From NCBI GenBank assembly GCA_045603485.1, contig JAZUMF010000043.1:1-53957 (forward strand): a stretch of DNA of 53,957 nt, in the 5' to 3' direction. The first letter of the stretch is position 1, and every line of letters begins with the position of its first letter. The notes under the pieces were generated by a model. It saw only the letters and a list, made by a program, of their open reading frames with translations, was not told the DNA's origin and ran no database searches. Of the stretch, positions 16,526-25,937 are shown piece after piece. Made by a program: the position numbers and the translations under genes. This stretch comes from RGIG5952 sp045603485. Lineage in GTDB: Bacteria > Verrucomicrobiota > Kiritimatiellia > RFP12 > JAAYLN01.

Positions 16526-17287
16526 CTAATTACGCTTTGCCCACTGAGATTGACGGGCGACTCCGAGCATAATATTGGCATCGTCAACGGTACGGATACC
16601 GCGGGAAAAGATACGCGCGAACCCCTGCATCATGTGATTAGCCTTATCCTCCTTCATAAAGCCAATCTCAAGCATAGCCTCCCTCCAGATTTCAAAGAGA
16701 CGCTCGCGGTGACGACCGTCAACGGGCGGAGATTTTTCATCAGGCGGAGAATAGACCGATGCGGCAGAATAAAGCTCATACATACAAATCATTGCCGCCT
16801 GTGCTAGATTTATAGAACGATAATCAGGAGATGAAGGAATGCGAATCAAATGGGTGCAAAGCTGCACCTCGTCGTTTTCAAGGCCATTATCCTCACGGCC
16901 GAAAACCAGAGCCACATCACCGTGCTGCGCCACATCCAACAGCTCAGGTGCAATCTCACGGGCGAGCTTGACATGCTGGCGATATAAACCATCCCGCGCC
17001 GTAGCACCCGCAACGGCAGCGCAATCGGCAACAGCCTCAGCCAGAGTTGAAACCGTTGTGCGATTTTCCAATATGGCACCAGCGTGGACCGCCATTCTCT
17101 CCGCTTCGCCCCAATCCTTGTCCTCAACACGCGGATTGACAATATATAGCCTTGAAAGTCCCATATTTGCCATAGCTCGGCAGACAGAACCTACATTGCC
17201 TGCATAAAGGGGAGAGACCAAAACAATGCGTATGCGCGCACCTGCGTCATAAGACTTATCGTGAGGTTGATTCGCTGGAGTACTCAT
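16526..17287 (-). CDS. trmJ: tRNA (cytidine/uridine-2'-O-)-methyltransferase TrmJ family
   Basis: A SPOUT-class RNA 2'-O-methyltransferase of about 253 residues. The three SpoU motifs are present: RIVLVSPLYAGNVGSVCRAM (motif 1, with the substrate-binding Asn and Arg), LVFGREDNGLENDEV (motif 2) and SINLAQAAMICMYEL (motif 3), forming the trefoil-knot AdoMet site. TrmJ methylates position 32 of the anticodon loop. The C-terminal extension of about 70 residues is helical, as in TrmJ. The start at 17287 is preferred because GGAAGG lies just upstream and the family begins soon after; the longer frame adds an unsupported N-terminus. It is divergent from the Na/Pi transporter. Confidence 0.85.
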   Translation of the reverse strand: MSTPANQPHDKSYDAGARIRIVLVSPLYAGNVGSVCRAMANMGLSRLYIVNPRVEDKDWGEAERMAVHAGAILENRTTVSTLAEAVADCAAVAGATARDGLYRQHVKLAREIAPELLDVAQHGDVALVFGREDNGLENDEVQLCTHLIRIPSSPDYRSINLAQAAMICMYELYSAASVYSPPDEKSPPVDGRHRERLFEIWREAMLEIGFMKEDKANHMMQGFARIFSRGIRTVDDANIMLGVARQSQWAKRN

Positions 17288-17383
17288 AAAACCTTCCATT
17301 TCGACATAAAAATACCTCCATTGAGAATACCAAAACAAAGGCAAATGTGCAAAATAATACTAGAGTCAAAGAAATCAATTTGC

Positions 17384-17389
17384 TATAAT
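17384..17389 (+). promoter_or_regulatory. TATAAT box 6 bases before the Na/Pi transporter ATG
   Basis: A perfect TATAAT ends 6 bases before the ATG at 17396, so transcription would begin at or beside the start codon. No Shine-Dalgarno is present. The -35 region is not recognisable. Confidence 0.6.
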
Positions 17390-17395
17390 AGGACT

Positions 17396-19039
17396 ATGAA
17401 CTCTATCGAAATGCTCATTCAGGTCTTTGGCGGCCTAAGTCTTTTCCTCCTCGGAATGAAGTATATGTCCGAGGGCTTTCAGTCTGCTGCAGGTAAACGC
17501 CTTCGTTCAATGGTTGCAGCAGTGACCGACAACCGTTTTGCAGGTTGTGCAACAGGTGTAGTTGTAACAAGTATAATACAATCCTCTTCAATTACTACGG
17601 TTCTGCTAATTGGTTTAGTCAATGCAGGAGTAATGTCGCTCCAACAGGCCTTTGGAGTGATTCTGGGTGCAAACATCGGTACAACGGTCACAGGATGGCT
17701 CGTCTCCTTAGATGTACTTACATGGGGACTTCCAACGATGACAATAGCATCATTAGGCTTCCTATTTGGAAAGACAGAGAAATTCAAGCTCTACTCCATG
17801 ATTCTTATGGGATTAGGCATGGTCTTTTTCGGACTTGCAATGATGAAGGAAGGAATAGAGCCCCTAAAGCAGTCCGAAAAATTCTTAACACTATTTGCAA
17901 GTTTCAAGCCCGACTCACTATTAGGCTTATTAAAATGCATATCAATTGGAGCAATCGTAACAGCAATAATTCAATCCTCCTCAGCCACGGTCGCAATTAC
18001 AATTACCCTTGCAACAACAGGTGTTATTGATTTTGAGACTGCTGTCGCCCTCGTTCTTGGAGAAAATATCGGTACCACGATAACAGCAGGAATAGCATCA
18101 ATCGGTGGCTCGATTGCCGCTCGAAGAGTAGCCTGTGCACACATTATCTCCAAAATCATCGGCGTAATAGTAATGGTACTGTTCTTCACCCTCTTCATGA
18201 AGCTGATATATTTATTACTAAACATTCTAAACATTGAAAGCACAGCAAAATCAATTGCCTTTGCACACACCCTCTTCAATCTCTTACTCGTAACACTCTT
18301 CCTTGCCTTCACTGGTCCATTTACTCAATTTATAATGAAAATTTGCCCAGAAAAGGCGGCAAATTCATCTCACCACATCACATATCTCGATATCAGCATG
18401 CTCTCTACTCCGGCATTCGGCATACAGCAATCCTATCAGGAAGTCATCCGAATGGCAGACCGCACCCAACTGCTTATGGGCGATCTCCGCGCTTGCCTGA
18501 TTGACGATGAAAATGAAGTGGCACAAAAATCAATCTTTGAAGGTGAAACCGCTCTGGATGAACAGCAGCGCGAAATACTTCAATTTCTATCTAAGCTAGT
18601 AAGAGGCAATGTCACAACTGAAATTTCCGCAGAAACCCGCAAACAAATTCGCTTAGCCGACGAATATGAGTCGGTAGGCGACTATGTCGCAAGCTTAGTC
18701 AAACTCATCCTCCGCAGAAAGCAATCTGAAGTCAGATTATCCGAAAAAGCCATCTCAGAACTCCTCGCAATGCACGACAGAGTCTCAGAATATATTGCGA
18801 TGGTTTCAACGGGGCTTCGCACAAATACGGCAACCTCAGATTACCTGATGCGCTCCCACACCGAAGCGAATTCCATAACACACTACTATAAAGACCTACG
18901 CGCAGAGCATATGGCCCGTATTGAATCAGGTGCATGCGATCCCTTGGCAGGGCTCGCCTACGCAGATATGATGCAGTGCTACCGCAAGATTCTTGGCCAC
19001 GCCCAAAACATCGCCGAAGCCGTCGTAGGCGAAAAATAA
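17396..19039 (+). CDS. Na+/phosphate cotransporter family protein with PhoU-like tail
   Basis: A 547-residue inner-membrane transporter of the NptA/Na_Pi_cotrans family (PF02690). The duplicated membrane half carries the family's repeated QSSS motif: VTSIIQSSSITTVLL and TAIIQSSSATVAIT, each in a re-entrant segment, and GANIGTTVT and GENIGTTIT after them. From about residue 350 the sequence is soluble and helical, a PhoU-like domain thought to regulate phosphate uptake. The start at 17396 is chosen because the family begins with a helix LIQVFGGLSLFLLGMKYM and a TATAAT lies directly upstream; the longer frame from 17261 runs back over trmJ. Neighbouring phosphatase and transporter could serve phosphate supply, but they are not in one operon. 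Confidence 0.9.
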   Translation: MNSIEMLIQVFGGLSLFLLGMKYMSEGFQSAAGKRLRSMVAAVTDNRFAGCATGVVVTSIIQSSSITTVLLIGLVNAGVMSLQQAFGVILGANIGTTVTGWLVSLDVLTWGLPTMTIASLGFLFGKTEKFKLYSMILMGLGMVFFGLAMMKEGIEPLKQSEKFLTLFASFKPDSLLGLLKCISIGAIVTAIIQSSSATVAITITLATTGVIDFETAVALVLGENIGTTITAGIASIGGSIAARRVACAHIISKIIGVIVMVLFFTLFMKLIYLLLNILNIESTAKSIAFAHTLFNLLLVTLFLAFTGPFTQFIMKICPEKAANSSHHITYLDISMLSTPAFGIQQSYQEVIRMADRTQLLMGDLRACLIDDENEVAQKSIFEGETALDEQQREILQFLSKLVRGNVTTEISAETRKQIRLADEYESVGDYVASLVKLILRRKQSEVRLSEKAISELLAMHDRVSEYIAMVSTGLRTNTATSDYLMRSHTEANSITHYYKDLRAEHMARIESGACDPLAGLAYADMMQCYRKILGHAQNIAEAVVGEK

Positions 19040-19172
19040 AAAGCTCTTCATCAAAAAGTTTGGGAAAAGACTTGGATAATGTCATAATTTCACATGGCTC
19101 TGTTTTAGAACACTGTTGAATCGGTTTTCCTTTCCATTCCGTCCGGTGTAATTGGCTTTCCTTAATTTCCTG

Positions 19173-19199
19173 TTGACTTTAGCGAAGCAATCATATATT
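19173..19199 (+). promoter_or_regulatory. Possible promoter for the orphan protein
   Basis: TTGACT at 19173-19178 and TATATT at 19194-19199 are separated by 15 bases, a little short of the usual 17. The gene start at 19249 follows with a good ribosome-binding site. Confidence 0.35.
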
Positions 19200-19248
19200 A
19201 ATAATGTTGAGTTGTAAATACTGCAACGAAAGAATAGGAGCGCACATC

Positions 19249-19821
19249 ATGAATGACAATACGAAAATCACCTTGACAGTTGGACAGTTACGGAGATTAG
19301 TACAAGAAAATGAATCCGTTTTCCCCATTTGCGAAGGGTATGAGGATGGTTCCGAAGACATTGATTGGGGAACTCTCATCGGGATTTTCACCATAGAGCA
19401 AACCATCGTAACCGAAATGGGCGAAATAGGCAAAATTACAACTTCGCATCTATACTATGTCTATATTCACCCACACGAAGGTTCAATACCACATTTCCAT
19501 GTTTTCGACAAAGACGGAATGCATCGCAAGCAGTCAACAAAGAAAATGACTGGATTTCATACTTGCGTTGCGATAAAATGCAACAAGTATTTCAAGCATG
19601 GCCCATATACCGACAATCTTGACAAGGACATGATGGTGGCTCTTGATAACCTAATGAATGAAATTAGAGACAGCGAAACTTCTGACCCCGGAATGACAAA
19701 TTTCCAACACACTATTAGAGAGTGGAATGCCAATAATGCACAGAAAGGCACTCCGGGGTGGGTTGACCCAAATACGGAAAAGCCAGATTATACGAGAATA
19801 TCCGGAAATCTTGGTAAATAA
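19249..19821 (+). CDS. Unrecognised 190-residue protein
   Basis: I do not recognise a family. The start at 19249 is set by AGGAG eight bases upstream; an in-frame ATG at 19204 has no such site. The protein is soluble with no signal peptide. It has an acidic N-terminal region, a beta-rich middle with a histidine-rich stretch (YIHPHEGSIPHFHVFDKDG) that slightly recalls PHxHV-type small domains, then helices and a charged tail (GWVDPNTEKPDYTRISG). The gene stands alone between the transporter and a block of tandem intergenic repeats, and its codon use looks more A-rich than its neighbours. That setting suggests recent insertion. A metal-binding role for the histidines is only a guess. Confidence 0.65.
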   Translation: MNDNTKITLTVGQLRRLVQENESVFPICEGYEDGSEDIDWGTLIGIFTIEQTIVTEMGEIGKITTSHLYYVYIHPHEGSIPHFHVFDKDGMHRKQSTKKMTGFHTCVAIKCNKYFKHGPYTDNLDKDMMVALDNLMNEIRDSETSDPGMTNFQHTIREWNANNAQKGTPGWVDPNTEKPDYTRISGNLGK

Positions 19822-19826
19822 TCCAC

Positions 19827-20177
19827 AAAGAACTTTCTAAGGGGACAGGCCTTACTAATTCTTCATTATTACCTATTACCTATTACCTATTACCTAAACA
19901 AAGGTAAGAAGTAAGAGGTAAAAGGTAAGAAGTGCGGAGTTTGTCATTTTCTTGTGAAAGAACTTTTTAAGGGGACAGGTCTTACTAATTCTTCATTATT
20001 ACCTATTACCTATTCTTACCTATTACCTATTACCTAAACAAAGGTAAGAAGTAAGAGGTAAAAGGTAAGATGTGCGGAGTTTGTCGTTTTCTTGTGAAAG
20101 AACTTTTTAAGGGGACAGGTCTTACTAATTCTTCATTATTACCTATTACCTATTACCTATTACCTATTACCTAACTT
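19827..20177. repeat. Tandem intergenic repeat with TATTACC heptamers
   Basis: Two complete units and a partial third begin at 19827, 19957 and 20097, with periods of 130 and 140 bases. Each unit holds AAAGAACTTT-x-TAAGGGGACAGG, then CTTACTAATTCTTCATTATT, a run of TATTACC heptamers, a loop with AAACAAA, and an opposing run of GGTAAGAAGTAAGAGG that can pair with the heptamers. Unit two has an extra 10 bases in the heptamer run. The GGGACAG core links it to the REP-like family at the left edge. The third unit runs into the 3' end of the rhamnosidase gene. No gene lies in 19822-20159. Confidence 0.85.
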
Positions 20178-22787
20178 TTCTGGGGACAGTCCTTTTTGAT
20201 TCATCTCGTAGCGATATTTGCCCTGCCCCACTTGTTCACAGTGATTAGGCAAACGAACACTAGCCGTTGCTCCAACTGGGATTTCTATCTCAAGCGATAT
20301 CTTCCCTTCATTACGAACCCATGAAACGGCGACCTTACCATAAACCGTTTCAATAGAGCAACTGACATTTGAAAGTCTGGAGGGGAATTTTGGCTCAATT
20401 ATTATCTGCCTATAACCAGGAGCTCTCCAATCAGGAGCAATTCCCGCAACATGGCGGAAGAACCAAATAAAGCCACTTCCGTGAATAGGATGATTATGGG
20501 AGTGAGCGCCATTCCAGTATTCCCATAAAGTCGTAGAACCCGACTTGATCCAATATCCCATTGATGGAATATCATCCTTGTTCATAACATCGTAAGCAAG
20601 CTCAGTCTTGCCATTTTCAGACAGCACCGAAAAGAGCAAGGTTGTAGCTATCATACCGCCGTCGGTATGACCGCCAGCATCAGCGATATTCTTTTCTAAA
20701 GCTGCGATTACACGATTACGCCATGCTTCAGGCACACCCATAGCAAGTGCGAAGACATTGGCGCCATAGGGGCCAAATGAGCCGAGCTCCTCGTTGTAAA
20801 ACCTCTTATGAAATGCCGTTCGAATAGCCTCTTCACGCATTGCAAGATACTTGGCATCATCGTCACGACCGACAATTTCTGCCGTGCGCATGGCTATTTC
20901 AACACATTTCCAGTAATACCATGTGTGGACGATATTATGGGGAATCTCCTTTGCAGCAGGAATCCAATCACCTAGATTTTGCCACTCGCTGGTGGGGTCA
21001 TTCTTCTCAACGATATCATCGGTTGCCCAAGTATCCAAATAACGGATGTACCCAAGCATGGCATCAAGATTATCAGCTAATATCTTTTTATCACCGTATG
21101 CCTCATAAAAATTCCAAGGCATAATCGCAATTGCAGCCCCCCAAGCTACGCCACCGCCGGCACCTGGCTGCCACGGTGCCGAATTCGGAACATGGCCGGA
21201 TTCCTTATTCGCGGCACCTCTTACATCCTCAATCCACTTATTGTAAAAAGCCGACGCTGCAAATGATGTAACAACCATTGGGATACAAAGTGCGCCGTCG
21301 CCCGTATAAGGGGTTCGCTCACGGTGTGGGCAATCACTGGCAATCGCACCATGCATATTATCCAGTTGCGTGCGGACAAAAGCCTTATACAATTTATTGA
21401 AAAGCTCATTCGAGGACTCAAACTTGGCAATGCAAGGAACATTGCTGTTTACCGCCTCCGCAACGATGTTTTCGCTGGTAAGCTTTCCATACCAGCCCGC
21501 AATTACAACCTCGCTGAAAACATACCAGGAAAAGCGTGCATGATATGATTCATTACCGCCCCCACGGCAGGTATAGGAATTTGACCCAATCGGAGACTCG
21601 CAAATATATTTAATCGAGATGCAATTACCGCGAGGTGCTGAGATTTCTTTAAGGTGGACCCACCCTGATATCTCCTCGGGGAAACTGACACGGTATGTGC
21701 CATTTCCCTCGTCTTTTATAGAAATTGGAGCGAATCGCTCAAAGACACAGTCATATGGACCGTTTTGGGCAACTAGATGACCAAAAGGAGCATTGCGTGA
21801 AACCGCTTTTTCCCATTGAGAATCATCGAATTCCGGACTGCACCAACCATCCTGCTCAAGCTGTGCGTCATAATGCTCGCCACGGAATATATCATTTTCT
21901 ACAATAGGACTCTTTGAAACTGACCAGGTCTCATCAGAAACGACATATTCCCTTGACCCATCAAGATACTCAAGAATGACTTGACCGAAGAAGCGAGGTG
22001 ACCCGTATGGTTCATCCCAATGACAATCGGTATTATAAAAGCCATTTCCCAATATCGCGCCTATGGCATTAACTCCATTTTTGAGCTGTGGCATCAAATC
22101 AATACCGACATAAAAAGTGCGATATTCCTCAAAATTATCGGCAAGCGGAATTGCCCTGCCGCTCTCTATTTTGGGGCGTTTACCATAATTGGTTTGATTC
22201 GGCGACAACAGATGATCATTGGCTTTAACGCCATTTACATATAACTCAAAATAACCTAGCCCTGTACCAAAAAAGGCCGCTGATTTAAGCGGCTTGTCTA
22301 CTGAAAAAACCTTTCGTAAAAGAGGAGCGGCAGGCCACTCTCCCGTATATTTTGATGGCTCCTCACCTTGCCAAGGGGCTCCAATCCATTTACATTTCCA
22401 ATCCGATGGACTCAGCATACCCATCGTCCAAGAGGCAATCTCCGACCAATCCGAAGGAATGTCATTACCATCCCAAGTGCGAACGCGCCACCAATATCTG
22501 ACACCTGAAAGCAAGGCTCCGCCACCGTATGGAATCAAATGCGACTCTGCCGACAATACCTTTCCCGTCGACCAAATATCCGCATTACCGCTCTCAAGAA
22601 TCGCCTCAGTCGACGCAACTTCTATTTCGTATGCCGACTGCACAATGCCATTGACATTGGAAAGAGGTCTATTAACCCACGAAAAGCGTGGCTCCAACAC
22701 ATCTAGCTGCGAAGGATTAGATTGAAATTCACAAAGAAGTGATTCAGGAACAATTGAAGCGCGAGTAGCCTCAAACTGAGAATTCAT
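20160..22787 (-). CDS. Alpha-L-rhamnosidase, GH78
   Basis: An 875-residue GH78 enzyme that removes L-rhamnose from polysaccharides or glycosides. After an N-terminal fibronectin-like and beta-sandwich region (residues 1-380), the (alpha/alpha)6 catalytic barrel carries SDCPHRERTPYTGDGAL (D485, E490, D497) and LWEYWNGAHSHNH (E756), the conserved acidic residues of the family, then a C-terminal beta domain. No signal peptide, so cytoplasmic action is likely. The start is backed by a purine-rich AAGGGG. The last dozen codons are odd: they read through a GGACTGTCC repeat element and the TATTACC heptamers, giving NQKGLSPEKLGNR, so the native C-terminus probably lay near the YRYEMN residues. Confidence 0.9.
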   Translation of the reverse strand: MNSQFEATRASIVPESLLCEFQSNPSQLDVLEPRFSWVNRPLSNVNGIVQSAYEIEVASTEAILESGNADIWSTGKVLSAESHLIPYGGGALLSGVRYWWRVRTWDGNDIPSDWSEIASWTMGMLSPSDWKCKWIGAPWQGEEPSKYTGEWPAAPLLRKVFSVDKPLKSAAFFGTGLGYFELYVNGVKANDHLLSPNQTNYGKRPKIESGRAIPLADNFEEYRTFYVGIDLMPQLKNGVNAIGAILGNGFYNTDCHWDEPYGSPRFFGQVILEYLDGSREYVVSDETWSVSKSPIVENDIFRGEHYDAQLEQDGWCSPEFDDSQWEKAVSRNAPFGHLVAQNGPYDCVFERFAPISIKDEGNGTYRVSFPEEISGWVHLKEISAPRGNCISIKYICESPIGSNSYTCRGGGNESYHARFSWYVFSEVVIAGWYGKLTSENIVAEAVNSNVPCIAKFESSNELFNKLYKAFVRTQLDNMHGAIASDCPHRERTPYTGDGALCIPMVVTSFAASAFYNKWIEDVRGAANKESGHVPNSAPWQPGAGGGVAWGAAIAIMPWNFYEAYGDKKILADNLDAMLGYIRYLDTWATDDIVEKNDPTSEWQNLGDWIPAAKEIPHNIVHTWYYWKCVEIAMRTAEIVGRDDDAKYLAMREEAIRTAFHKRFYNEELGSFGPYGANVFALAMGVPEAWRNRVIAALEKNIADAGGHTDGGMIATTLLFSVLSENGKTELAYDVMNKDDIPSMGYWIKSGSTTLWEYWNGAHSHNHPIHGSGFIWFFRHVAGIAPDWRAPGYRQIIIEPKFPSRLSNVSCSIETVYGKVAVSWVRNEGKISLEIEIPVGATASVRLPNHCEQVGQGKYRYEMNQKGLSPEKLGNR
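20178..20196 (-). repeat. GGACTGTCC repeat element inside the rhamnosidase 3' end
   Basis: A GGGGACAGTCC core, matching the REP-like family seen elsewhere, lies within the last codons of the rhamnosidase gene and joins the heptamer repeat. It encodes the segment KGLSP. Confidence 0.6.
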
Positions 22788-22814
22788 ATAGACCCCTTGA
22801 TAGTTTATTGATAA

Positions 22815-22847
22815 AACCCGTTTATCTATTGTACCATAAAACGGGTT
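22815..22847 (-). terminator. Hairpin between the secreted protein and the rhamnosidase
   Basis: AACCCGTTT and AAACGGGTT form a 9-bp perfect stem with a 15-base loop that contains the end of the upstream coding sequence. In the direction of transcription the stem is followed by a short TT-A-T stretch, so termination would be partial. It may lower rhamnosidase expression relative to the secreted protein. Confidence 0.4.
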
Positions 22848-25798
22848 CCATAATTCCTATCGGTAAGACGAACCGTTTGCATACCATTTTCATGGATTAT
22901 AGTTATACGCAAATGGTCGATGCAACTCTCTGCCGAAAATGAAAGATCAATAGACTTCTTATGAATCTTTCCAGCACTCTCAGGAATCGACAAAAGATCA
23001 AAGGCAAATGTTCTGCCATCACTTGGAGCGTATACAGCATCAACAGGATTTACAACAATCTTCAATTTTTCATCACGGGTGCATTCATACTTAGAGCCAC
23101 TTCCCATTGCATAAATTGAATCGCTCTTATTATCCTTAGCATCAACATCAAAATAAAGTGTTGAGCCTGTACCTATTACCGCATCACCCAATTGAACTCT
23201 CTGGCATTTATCTCCATTGTTGTTAATCTTAAAAACACCATCTGCTCCAATTACCAAACGGGCATTCTCAGGCAAATTCGAGCCCACCTGAAGCGTTGCG
23301 TTGGAGATGCTAAACTCGGTCGGCTGCTCCCTATCCTCAAAAACGACCCCCTCTTCAAATGTAAGCGATGAAGTGCCAAAGACAACAAATTGGCCGACAT
23401 TATATGAAGAACCAGACTTTCCAGTATAAGGCGTTTTATTAAAGATTCTCACTTGATCAAGAGTCATAGATCCATAAAAATCAGCTACGCCACCCGTAGA
23501 ATGAAAGAAATTCCCACCGGTAATCACATTGTTATATCTTATTGTAGGGCCGCCTATACGAACCTTTGAGCTAAAGCCTCCACCACCCTCTCCAATAACA
23601 ATACCAATTTTTTTGGCATCATCTGTTGCCCAAGAATTACTGTAACCAGAAGGCGTTATTGCCGCCCCATTTTTTAAAGTAATCGCATCAGGTACAAACT
23701 CTTCATAAGTTAAACCCCTAATATCAGAAATAAAAAACGCATTATCAAAAATCATCTTACCCTTAAATGATGAAACTCCGGCATTGATTCTAAAACTCAT
23801 TGTAAAATTATTGACCGATGGATCTCTGGAAATAAAACACATTGCAGTCCCCTTATCGGCAACAAGATTGTTGATATTTATCTGCTCGTACCCATACCCG
23901 ATTCGCTCAAAAACAAATGGCTCGGCTTCAGGCGAATTTACAATCATCTTACCTGCAAAGGTAATTGAATTGGCGTAATTGGGATTAGTAGGCCTCAATA
24001 ACATAACACCTTTATTCAAAGTAAAACGGTCAAGAGTATATGTCGGTGTAATACCACCAATAGCTAAATCAACTCGCCCCGTTGCTCCCGACTCCAAATC
24101 ACCGACAGCAAGCTCCGTACCGGCAAATTCAGCAGATACCGACGGAAAATACAGAGCATCTGTATCATTTGTCCCCAAAGCTACTCTATACGGAGCAAGG
24201 TGTGGAACCTTGCCATCAGACCAATTCTCTCCACATCCATTGAAAGAAGTTTCCGCCGCTGATGCACTGTCACCCTTTACAAGCGTAATCACCTCTGCGT
24301 CCTTAGGGCCAATCATTGCAACATAGTAATCCCCATCCTCAACAATCTCAAGATTGACAATCTTAAAAGGATCGTCAAAACTATATCCCGAGACATCAAG
24401 CATCGCGTGCGTCAATGCCAACTCCGATTTCTTAACGATTATAAGAGGCTGTGCACTCGTAAAAATCTTTGAAGGCCATATTGCCGATTGGAATTGCAAT
24501 GGATTTGCCTCTGAAACTCCTGAAATTTTACCATCTATTTTTAAGCATTCGAGCTTAGCACCGTCAGCGTCAAAATCAAGCTTCAAAACTCCGCCATCGT
24601 ATGTAAAGTCCCTTATTGTAATTGATTCTGCAGCCGCACCAACTGCAATTGTATGACTTGATGCTGCTGGATTAGGATCCAAAACGCTATTATTGTGCAT
24701 AGCTATGCTAAAATTCGTCGATGCAGGGTAACAGAGACGAAGGTAACTCTTAGCGTAATCGCCCGACATTTCAACAGAAACAGGCTTTTCAACAATGGCA
24801 TCAGCAACATAAAGAACAGAGTTTCCTGATTTTCCCAAATTACTAGAATTATATCCTCCATGCATAACAATCCTATCAACCGAAAGAGTTGAACCGTTTA
24901 AAAATATCGCAGCAGGATTCTCAACTGTTTTAGATTCAAGATTCAAATCTGTAGTAGCAAGCCTGTTAGCAAAAATCCAAGTGCTATCAACAACCGTCAA
25001 AGGCCCCCCAACAATAGGGAAATAAATCGTTGGACTTGCATGATAACACTTAAAAAGGGAGCCACCTGTAGCATCAATTGTAATACCGAGTTTTGCATTA
25101 TTATAGGATTTATTAGAATATCCCGACTGACCAAGACCCGCTCCGTTTTTCAAAACAATGCGATCAGAAGCAAATCCAGATGCAGCCCCAAACATTGAAC
25201 ATATTTCCTTACCCAAAGAACCGAATTTAACACCATCAAGAATAATTTTGCCGGGATATTTATCAAAATTTGGAGCTAAATCAGAAAGTGTAGTCACACT
25301 GTCATCACGAGCAAAACAAACAACGGAATCCTCACTGCCATAGAAGATTCCAGTCGTCGTCCTTAAATTATTTCCAAGCTTGATAACAAATGGATCGTCA
25401 GAAGTTGACTCAACAGTAATAGAAGCGATTTTTGACATATTACCTGTTGTAGGTATGCGCCAAAGCCCCTTCTTCAATATAAGAGAAGGAATCGTCCAGC
25501 TAGCAAAAGTTGAAGACGAAAGAAAACCTGCAACATCGTCAGTACCAATCTGCAAAGAATCACCGGCAAAAGTAGCGGCGACCGTTGGAAGGAACATTCC
25601 CGAATCCTCTCCAAGTGCAACAGTGTATGAATTACCGGCGGAAGGTGCTGCTCCATTAGCCCATCCATTAGCCGAATTAAATGATGTTGTAGCAGACGCA
25701 TCTGAATCAGCAGTCGTCAAGAATATATTATCTGCTAAAATCGAAGCCCCTGAAACCCCTAATGAAACGGTTAATGCAAAGGTAATAAACTTATTCAT
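22826..25798 (-). CDS. Large secreted beta-rich protein with internal duplication
   Basis: A 990-residue exported protein with a signal peptide (FITFALTVSLGVSGASILA). No catalytic motif is seen. The sequence is beta-rich and low in cysteine, with many Gly, Ser, Asn and Thr residues and recurring 'FxGKMIFDNAFF'-type strands, as in autotransporter-like or beta-helix surface proteins of this bacterial group. Two homologous halves can be seen: a module starting near residue 27 (TTADSDASATTSFNS, then YTVALGEDSGMFLPTVAATF) repeats near residue 506 (VKGDSASAAETSFNG, then YRVALGTNDTDALYFPSVSA). GAGGAG five bases before the ATG fixes the start. It is encoded just upstream of the rhamnosidase on the same strand. 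There is no recognisable C-terminal sorting signal or outer-membrane barrel. Confidence 0.75.
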   Translation of the reverse strand: MNKFITFALTVSLGVSGASILADNIFLTTADSDASATTSFNSANGWANGAAPSAGNSYTVALGEDSGMFLPTVAATFAGDSLQIGTDDVAGFLSSSTFASWTIPSLILKKGLWRIPTTGNMSKIASITVESTSDDPFVIKLGNNLRTTTGIFYGSEDSVVCFARDDSVTTLSDLAPNFDKYPGKIILDGVKFGSLGKEICSMFGAASGFASDRIVLKNGAGLGQSGYSNKSYNNAKLGITIDATGGSLFKCYHASPTIYFPIVGGPLTVVDSTWIFANRLATTDLNLESKTVENPAAIFLNGSTLSVDRIVMHGGYNSSNLGKSGNSVLYVADAIVEKPVSVEMSGDYAKSYLRLCYPASTNFSIAMHNNSVLDPNPAASSHTIAVGAAAESITIRDFTYDGGVLKLDFDADGAKLECLKIDGKISGVSEANPLQFQSAIWPSKIFTSAQPLIIVKKSELALTHAMLDVSGYSFDDPFKIVNLEIVEDGDYYVAMIGPKDAEVITLVKGDSASAAETSFNGCGENWSDGKVPHLAPYRVALGTNDTDALYFPSVSAEFAGTELAVGDLESGATGRVDLAIGGITPTYTLDRFTLNKGVMLLRPTNPNYANSITFAGKMIVNSPEAEPFVFERIGYGYEQININNLVADKGTAMCFISRDPSVNNFTMSFRINAGVSSFKGKMIFDNAFFISDIRGLTYEEFVPDAITLKNGAAITPSGYSNSWATDDAKKIGIVIGEGGGGFSSKVRIGGPTIRYNNVITGGNFFHSTGGVADFYGSMTLDQVRIFNKTPYTGKSGSSYNVGQFVVFGTSSLTFEEGVVFEDREQPTEFSISNATLQVGSNLPENARLVIGADGVFKINNNGDKCQRVQLGDAVIGTGSTLYFDVDAKDNKSDSIYAMGSGSKYECTRDEKLKIVVNPVDAVYAPSDGRTFAFDLLSIPESAGKIHKKSIDLSFSAESCIDHLRITIIHENGMQTVRLTDRNYGTRFMVQ

Positions 25799-25937
25799 AA
25801 AAACTCCTCAATAAATGCTAATTTACCCTTTAATAAGAAAAAAGTCAACCTTTTTTTCGCTCCCAAATCTATCCAAAACTGTTCCGCACAGTAATCTCAT
25901 TTCGCGCCGAATAACCAACTGTCAAGCCCATACAATA

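Noticed and set aside
17261..17395. Longer start for the Na/Pi transporter
   Set aside because: The extra 45 codons run over the opposite-strand trmJ 5' end and match no family; a TATAAT box and family start support 17396.
19827..20177. CRISPR array
   Set aside because: Repeats are joined directly, with no unique spacers and no cas genes.
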